The position numbers and the translations under genes are program-made. The notes beneath the pieces are model-generated. The model was not told the origin of the DNA. It saw only the letters and a program-made list of their open reading frames with translations, and did not search any database. From JAPLXD01 sp043802865 (GTDB lineage Bacteria > Patescibacteriota > Minisyncoccia > Moranbacterales > UBA11712), in assembly GCA_043802865.1 (NCBI GenBank), contig JAZDKQ010000040.1:1-6481 (forward strand): 6,481 nucleotides of DNA, read 5' to 3'. Position 1 is the first letter of the stretch; each line of letters opens with the position of its first letter. Of the stretch, positions 1-4,117 are shown piece after piece.

Positions 1-1101
1 CGCGAATCAGTCAAAACACCTCTCCAGACCGGGATCAAAGCGATCGATTCGGCCATTCCAATCGGTCGGGGACAGCGCGAGCTCATCATCGGCGACCGGC
101 AGACCGGAAAAACAGCCGTGGCCATCGATGCGATCATCAATCAAAAAAACGAAAATGTCATCTGTATATATGTAGCGATCGGCCAGAAAGAATCCAAAGT
201 CGCCCGCATCGTGGCGGAACTCGAAAAGCGCGACGCGATGAACCACACGATCGTGGTCGTGGCGGGAGCATCCGATCCGGCCGCCCTTTCCTTCATCGCC
301 CCGTATGCCGGATGCGCGATCGGAGAATTTTTCATGGACCAGGGAAAAGACGTGCTGGTGATATACGATGATCTTTCAAAACACGCTTGGGCTTATCGCC
401 AGGTGTCGCTTCTTCTCAAAAGGCCGCCAGGACGCGAGGCCTATCCGGGAGATATTTTCTATCTTCATTCGCGGCTCCTTGAGCGGAGCGCGAAAATTGG
501 CAAAGATTTCGGCGGCGGATCTCTCACTGCGCTTCCGATCATTGAAACGCAAGCGGGGGATGTCAGCGCGTATATTCCGACCAACGTCATTTCCATCACG
601 GACGGGCAAATTTATTTGGAATCGGATCTTTTTTACAAGGGAATCCGCCCGGCCCTGAATGTCGGACTTTCCGTGTCTCGGGTGGGATCAGCCGCGCAGA
701 TCAAAGCAATGAAAAAAGTGGCTGGAAAATTGCGGCTCGACCTGGCGCAATTCCGTGAACTCGAAGCTTTCGCGCAGTTTGGCTCTGACCTTGACGAAGC
801 GACCCGCAAACAAATTGAACGCGGACAGCGCACAGTTGAGATTTTGAAGCAGGATCAATATGTCCCGATGCCGGTGGCGTCGCAGGTGGCGATCCTTTAT
901 GCTCTCACGAACGGATATATTGATGATGTTGAAGTTGCGAATGTCCAGAAATGGGAAGCGGAATTCCACAAATATATGAAAGATATGAAGAGCGACGTTT
1001 TGGGGCTTATAAAAGAGAAAAAAGAGCTGACAGAAGAAGTGGAAACAAAGCTCAAAAAAGCGATCGAAGAGTATAAAGAAGTTTATGGGAGTGATTCCTA
1101 A
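1..1101 (+). CDS. atpA: F1F0 ATP synthase subunit alpha, 5'-truncated
   Basis: The non-catalytic nucleotide-binding subunit of the F1 head; it alternates with beta in the alpha3beta3 ring at the inner face of the membrane. Frame 1 is open from base 1, giving 366 residues. By comparison with E. coli AtpA (513 aa), about 138 N-terminal residues lie upstream of the window. Visible landmarks in window codon numbers: Walker A GDRQTGKTA at 31-39, the Walker B region VLVIYDDLS near 118-126, PPGREAYPGD, and the stretch GLSVSRVGSAAQ, whose Arg227 (bases 679-681) is the arginine finger that reaches into the beta catalytic site. The C-terminus is a charged helical tail ending VYGSDS. The GTG at 118 lies inside the P-loop region and is not a start. 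The stop codon (1099-1101) lies inside a palindromic repeat. atpG follows after 46 bp. Confidence 0.97.
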   Translation, partial: RESVKTPLQTGIKAIDSAIPIGRGQRELIIGDRQTGKTAVAIDAIINQKNENVICIYVAIGQKESKVARIVAELEKRDAMNHTIVVVAGASDPAALSFIAPYAGCAIGEFFMDQGKDVLVIYDDLSKHAWAYRQVSLLLKRPPGREAYPGDIFYLHSRLLERSAKIGKDFGGGSLTALPIIETQAGDVSAYIPTNVISITDGQIYLESDLFYKGIRPALNVGLSVSRVGSAAQIKAMKKVAGKLRLDLAQFRELEAFAQFGSDLDEATRKQIERGQRTVEILKQDQYVPMPVASQVAILYALTNGYIDDVEVANVQKWEAEFHKYMKDMKSDVLGLIKEKKELTEEVETKLKKAIEEYKEVYGSDS

Positions 1102-1140
1102 CATTCAATGTTAGGACGCTCCTAACATTGAATGTTAGGA
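1096..1140. repeat. Tandem pair of 21-nt palindromes between atpA and atpG
   Basis: Two perfect dyads lie at 1096-1116 and 1120-1140, separated by CGC. Each has 10-nt arms (TCCTAACATT / AATGTTAGGA) around one central base, C in the first copy and G in the second. The copies are therefore reverse complements of each other. The whole 45-nt block is an inverted repeat with a 3-nt centre, able to form either two small hairpins or one 21-bp hairpin. The left end covers the last atpA sense codon and its stop; the right end contains the AGGA used by atpG. There is no T-run after it, so it does not look like a simple intrinsic terminator. It may be a dispersed palindromic element, an mRNA processing or coupling structure, or a protein-binding dyad. 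Confidence 0.9.
1137..1140 (+). promoter_or_regulatory. Ribosome binding site of atpG inside a palindrome
   Basis: AGGA ends 7 nt before the ATG at 1148, a normal Shine-Dalgarno spacing, and is the clearest such site in the window. It is the last four bases of the second palindrome, so a folded mRNA would hide it. This supports the ATG at 1148 as the atpG start. Confidence 0.7.
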
Positions 1141-1147
1141 AAATGCA

Positions 1148-2110
1148 ATGGCATCAGGGACTCGCGAACTAAAACGCCGAATAAAATCGGTCAATAATAC
1201 GAAAAAAATAACCCGCGCCATGGAAATGGTGGCGGCTTCGAAGATGCGCCGGGCGGTGGCGAGCGTTCTGGCGATCCGGCCCTATGCCCACAGCGCATGG
1301 AGCGTTCTCACAAATATGGTTCGCGCTTTTGAAAACTATCCGACCGAACTTCTCGAAACGCGGGAAGTGAAAAAAGTTCTCATGATCGTCGTCACTTCGA
1401 ATCGCGGACTTTGCGGCGGATTCAATTCCCAACTTCTCCGGAAGGTCGTCGAACAGGTGAAAAATCCCGGCCAGCTCAAAGTGAACCGGATCGGAGGGAA
1501 GAGGATCGAATCGAGCATTCCGGACGACAAAATTGAGATTGATTTCGTGACCGTCGGAAAAAAAGGAGCGAGTATCATCCGGAAAATCAGCAAAAATATC
1601 GTCGCCACTTTTGATGAACTCACCTATCTTCCCGGCATCGAAAGCGTTCGCGCGCTGGCGCGTCTCGCGATGGATGAATACAAAGCAAAAAAATACGATA
1701 AAATTGTGATTGCCTACACTGACTATGTTTCCACCGTTGTTCAACAGCCCAAACTTCGCCAGATCCTTCCCGTTTCAAAAGTTGACATAGAAAAACAATT
1801 GGCCGATATGGATATTCTCGCCAAAGAATTTGGACTTGACGAACCCCCGATGGAATACAAAGTCGAGCCGGACGCGAGATCGGTGCTGGAAAATATTTTG
1901 CCCCGTCTTGTTGAAATGCAAATATATCACGTGATTTTGGAATCGAACGCCTCAAAAGAATCGGCTCGGATGGTGGCGATGCGAAACGCGACCGACGCGG
2001 CGAATGATATGGTGGATAATTTGACATTGATATTCAATCAAATGCGCCAAGCCGGCATCACGCAAGAAATCGCGGAGATCAGCGCGGGACGAGCGGCGCT
2101 GGAAGGTTAG
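1148..2110 (+). CDS. atpG: F1F0 ATP synthase subunit gamma
   Basis: The rotor shaft of F1: a long antiparallel coiled coil inside the alpha3beta3 ring that couples ring rotation to ATP synthesis. The product is 320 aa, somewhat longer than the usual 285-295. The N-terminal helix begins MASGTRELKRRIKSVNNTKK and continues ITRAMEMVAASKMRRA (to residue 36), the most conserved gamma segment. The Rossmann-like domain carries SNRGLCGGFN at 84-93. The C-terminal helix holds ESARMVAMRNATDAANDM (271-288) and ends with QAGITQEIAEISAGRAAL, where many homologues read IVGGAAAL. The extra length seems to lie in the globular domain, around 110-140 and 215-242. The start is fixed by homology and by AGGA seven bases upstream. 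It lies between atpA and atpD, as in most bacteria, and is surely co-transcribed with them. Confidence 0.96.
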   Translation: MASGTRELKRRIKSVNNTKKITRAMEMVAASKMRRAVASVLAIRPYAHSAWSVLTNMVRAFENYPTELLETREVKKVLMIVVTSNRGLCGGFNSQLLRKVVEQVKNPGQLKVNRIGGKRIESSIPDDKIEIDFVTVGKKGASIIRKISKNIVATFDELTYLPGIESVRALARLAMDEYKAKKYDKIVIAYTDYVSTVVQQPKLRQILPVSKVDIEKQLADMDILAKEFGLDEPPMEYKVEPDARSVLENILPRLVEMQIYHVILESNASKESARMVAMRNATDAANDMVDNLTLIFNQMRQAGITQEIAEISAGRAALEG

Positions 2111-2125
2111 TTTTGCTAAATTAAG

Positions 2126-2140
2126 AAATTTTATAAATTT
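2126..2140. repeat. A/T-only mini-palindrome abutting the atpD start
   Basis: AAATTT, TAT, AAATTT: two copies of a self-complementary hexamer with a 3-nt spacer, ending at the base before the atpD ATG. The 30-bp spacer from atpG to atpD contains no recognisable Shine-Dalgarno sequence. The hairpin would be weak, so the likely effect is simply an unstructured A/U-rich initiation region. The sequence may be chance in an A/T-rich spacer. Confidence 0.5.
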
Positions 2141-3508
2141 ATGAACATAGGAAAAATCAGCCAAGTAATCGGTCCCGTCGTCGACGTGGAATTTGAAAAG
2201 GATCTTCCGGCGATTTATAGCGCGTTGGAAGTCGTGCTTGAAGGCGAAAAAAAATTGGTTTTGGAAACTCATCAGCATCTCGGCGGGAACAAGATCCGCG
2301 CGGTGGCGATGGGTTCGACCGACGGTCTTCGCCGGAAAATGGAAGTGGTCGACACGGGCGCGCCGATTAGCGTTCCGGTCGGAAAAGAAACCCTCGGACG
2401 GATGTTTAATCTTTTAGGAGAGCCGATCGACGGAATGTCCGCCGTGAAAACGGAAAAAAGATTTCCGATCCATCGTCCGACGCCGGCCTTCACTGACCAA
2501 TCCACGGAAGCGGAAATTTTGGAAACGGGGATCAAAGTCATTGACCTCATTTGTCCGTTTTTGAAAGGCGGAAAAATAGGTTTGTTTGGAGGAGCTGGTG
2601 TGGGCAAGACTGTCGTTATTCAGGAGCTCATTCGCAACATCGCGACCGAACACGGCGGCTATTCTGTTTTTGCCGGAGTGGGCGAGCGGACGCGTGAAGG
2701 AAATGATTTGTACCACGAAATGAAAGAATCGGGCGTGCTCGAAAAAACAACTCTTGTCTTCGGACAGATGAACGAACCGCCGGGAGCGCGCCAGCGAGTG
2801 GCTCTTTCCGCGCTTTCAATGGCAGAATATTTCCGCGACGACGAAGGGAAAGATGTTTTGTTTTTCATCGACAACATTTTCCGCTTCACGCAAGCCGGCT
2901 CGGAAGTGTCCGCTCTGCTCGGGCGCATTCCGTCAGCTGTTGGATACCAGTCGACGCTCGCCGAAGAAATGGGACGGCTGCAAGAAAGAATCACATCGAC
3001 CAAAAAAGGTTCCGTCACTTCAGTTCAGGCCGTATATGTTCCGGCGGACGACCTCACCGATCCGGCGCCGGCGACGACTTTTGGACACCTTGATTCCACT
3101 GTCGTACTGTCCCGACAACTTTCGGAACTCGGAATATATCCGGCCGTTGATCCTCTTGATTCATCCTCGACCATTCTTGATCCCAAGATCATCGGCGAAG
3201 AACACTATGCCACGGCGCGCGGAGTGCAAAAAGTCCTGCAGAGATACAAAGATCTTCAGGACATCATTGCTATTCTTGGCGTGGAAGAGCTTTCCGACGA
3301 AGACAAGCAGGCCGTGAATCGAGCCAGAAAGATCCAGAAATTTCTCTCCCAGCCGTTTTTCGTTGCCGAGCAGTTCACCGGAACGGAAGGGAAATATGTG
3401 AAACTTTCCGACACCATCCGCGGCTTCAAAGAAATTCTGGAAGGCAAACACGACGACAAAAACGAGCAAGCATTTTATATGAAAGGGGCGATCGAGGAAA
3501 TTGAGTGA
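2141..3508 (+). CDS. atpD: F1F0 ATP synthase subunit beta
   Basis: The catalytic subunit of F1, making ATP from ADP and phosphate. The 455 residues are close to the family norm (about 460-480). An N-terminal beta-barrel starts with GKISQVIGPVVDVEF. Walker A is GGAGVGKT at 150-157 (Lys156 and Thr157 bind phosphate and Mg). The catalytic glutamate is Glu182 in GERTREGNDL, and Walker B is VLFFIDN at 239-245. The C-terminal helical domain has EELSDED at 382-388, corresponding to the DELSEED lever that pushes on gamma. One small departure is GYQSTLAEEMG (from 268), where many homologues have Pro in place of Ser. The ATG is fixed by homology although no Shine-Dalgarno site precedes it. The stop TGA (3506-3508) lies within a heptamer repeat. 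Full motif conservation makes this the safest call in the window. Confidence 0.98.
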   Translation: MNIGKISQVIGPVVDVEFEKDLPAIYSALEVVLEGEKKLVLETHQHLGGNKIRAVAMGSTDGLRRKMEVVDTGAPISVPVGKETLGRMFNLLGEPIDGMSAVKTEKRFPIHRPTPAFTDQSTEAEILETGIKVIDLICPFLKGGKIGLFGGAGVGKTVVIQELIRNIATEHGGYSVFAGVGERTREGNDLYHEMKESGVLEKTTLVFGQMNEPPGARQRVALSALSMAEYFRDDEGKDVLFFIDNIFRFTQAGSEVSALLGRIPSAVGYQSTLAEEMGRLQERITSTKKGSVTSVQAVYVPADDLTDPAPATTFGHLDSTVVLSRQLSELGIYPAVDPLDSSSTILDPKIIGEEHYATARGVQKVLQRYKDLQDIIAILGVEELSDEDKQAVNRARKIQKFLSQPFFVAEQFTGTEGKYVKLSDTIRGFKEILEGKHDDKNEQAFYMKGAIEEIE

Positions 3509-3517
3509 TCAGTATTT
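3504..3517. repeat. Heptamer repeat, two units, overlapping the atpD stop
   Basis: AGTGATC (3504-3510) is followed by the degenerate unit AGTATTT (3511-3517). The first unit contains the atpD stop TGA. It is the inverted counterpart of the array at 3554-3574: bases 3504-3514 can pair with 3550-3560 over 11 positions, three of them G-U, leaving a 35-nt loop. It is too short to stand alone; its assignment rests on the neighbouring arrays. Confidence 0.5.
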
Positions 3518-3553
3518 GATTAAAATAATGAACGCTTGAGCTTTGATTTTGTT

Positions 3554-3574
3554 GGTCACTGTTCACTGTTCACT
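3554..3574. repeat. Heptamer repeat array, three units, upstream of atpC
   Basis: One GGTCACT unit and two GTTCACT units at exact 7-nt spacing, ending 3 nt before the atpC ATG at 3578. The unit is the reverse complement of AGTGAAC, seen in leuS at 6124. The array fills the place where a Shine-Dalgarno site would be expected, and none is present. Confidence 0.8.
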
Positions 3575-3577
3575 GCC

Positions 3578-4009
3578 ATGAAGATTAAATTCAAAATCGT
3601 CACTCCCGAAAAAACCGTCTACGAAGCCGAAATCGACCAAATCACCCTTCCTACCCAGGACGGCGAGATTACCGTGCTTCCAAACCATATCTCGCTCATT
3701 TCAGTCCTTCAGGCTGGCGAACTGGTCGCGAAAAAAGATGGAGAGGAAATCGCGATGGCGGTTTCGGGCGGAATGATCGAAGTGCGAAAAAATGAAATCA
3801 CGATTCTGGCGGACACAGCCGAGCGGGCGGAGGAAATTGATGTGAAGCGCGCCGAAGAAGCGCGCGAACGGGCGGAAAAGCTGAAAGATGAAAAGATCCG
3901 GATGGACGAAACGGAATACGCCGCCGTGGCCGCGCTGATGGAACGGAATCTGGCGCGGATCAGAGTGGCGAAAAAGCATTTGACGAGGAGGGGAATGAGA
4001 ATTGAATAA
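3578..4009 (+). CDS. atpC: F1F0 ATP synthase subunit epsilon
   Basis: The epsilon subunit sits at the foot of gamma, joins F1 to the c-ring rotor and, in many bacteria, inhibits ATP hydrolysis through its C-terminal helices. The product is 143 aa, the usual size. The N-terminal beta-sandwich opens MKIKFKIVTPEKTVYEAEID and contains LPTQDGEITVLPNHISLISV (24-43) and VSGGMIEVRKNEITIL (62-77). The C-terminal half, from about 85, is two charged helices (KRAEEARERAEKLKDEK and LMERNLARIRVAKK), so the regulatory arm is present. The ATG at 3578 is chosen because the protein then begins exactly where the family does. An in-frame TTG at 3536 would add 14 residues translated largely from the heptamer array, which looks like spurious extension. 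Last gene of the atp operon; a probable terminator follows. Confidence 0.94.
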   Translation: MKIKFKIVTPEKTVYEAEIDQITLPTQDGEITVLPNHISLISVLQAGELVAKKDGEEIAMAVSGGMIEVRKNEITILADTAERAEEIDVKRAEEARERAEKLKDEKIRMDETEYAAVAALMERNLARIRVAKKHLTRRGMRIE

Positions 4010-4027
4010 TAATAGTTATTCTCTAGA

Positions 4028-4065
4028 GGCGGTAGTATCGGCCTGCGACGCCCCGGGTTTTTTTT
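4028..4065 (+). terminator. Probable intrinsic terminator after atpC
   Basis: A GC-rich segment is followed by eight T residues (4058-4065), 19 nt after the atpC stop. The best hairpin I find pairs GGCG (4028-4031) plus TCG (4038-4040) with CGACGCC (4046-4052), loop GCCTG, with GTAGTA bulged on the 5' side. CCGGG lies between stem and T-run. An alternative pairs GGC at 4040-4042 with GCC at 4050-4052. The position at the operon end and the T-run support termination; the bulged stem lowers certainty. Confidence 0.55.
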
Positions 4066-4066
4066 C

Positions 4067-4101
4067 TTGATAAAAACCGAAAAATGGGCTAAAGTTATAT
4101 T
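4067..4101 (+). promoter_or_regulatory. Weak promoter candidate for leuS
   Basis: TTGATA (4067-4072) resembles a -35 box. With 17-nt spacing the -10 position reads TAAAGT (4090-4095), which is poor; the better -10-like hexamer TATATT (4096-4101) sits 23 nt away, which is too far. If TATATT is the real -10, the leuS transcript would have a leader of only about 10 nt. The 108-bp gap after a likely terminator makes a promoter here plausible, but the boxes do not settle it. Just before the leuS ATG only a weak AAGA (4107-4110) could act as ribosome binding site. Confidence 0.3.
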
Positions 4102-4117
4102 GTGATAAGATCTATTT

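Noticed and set aside
688..1104. 138-residue open frame on the minus strand opposite atpA
   Set aside because: It is fully antisense to well-conserved atpA codons, is rich in Phe and Leu as expected of the complement of a Lys/Glu-rich helix, and resembles no family I know.
1096..1140. Double palindrome as an intrinsic terminator
   Set aside because: There is no T-run after either dyad, and the essential downstream genes atpG and atpD follow closely in the same operon.
1169..1744. 191-residue open frame on the minus strand opposite atpG
   Set aside because: It lies entirely within atpG, whose protein is clearly conserved; the opposite frame is open only through codon bias.
3528..3539. ATG AAC GCT TGA, a three-codon frame in the atpD-atpC spacer
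   Set aside because: It has no ribosome binding site and is too short to support as a leader peptide.
3997..4023. A/T-rich inverted repeats around the atpC stop (GAGAAT / ATTCTC and GAATAA / TTATTC)
   Set aside because: Short, overlapping, mutually exclusive pairings in A/T-rich sequence; not distinguishable from chance.
4093..4106. Possible heptamer units near the leuS promoter (AGTTATA and TTGTGAT)
   Set aside because: The two heptamers match the consensus poorly and do not keep a common register.
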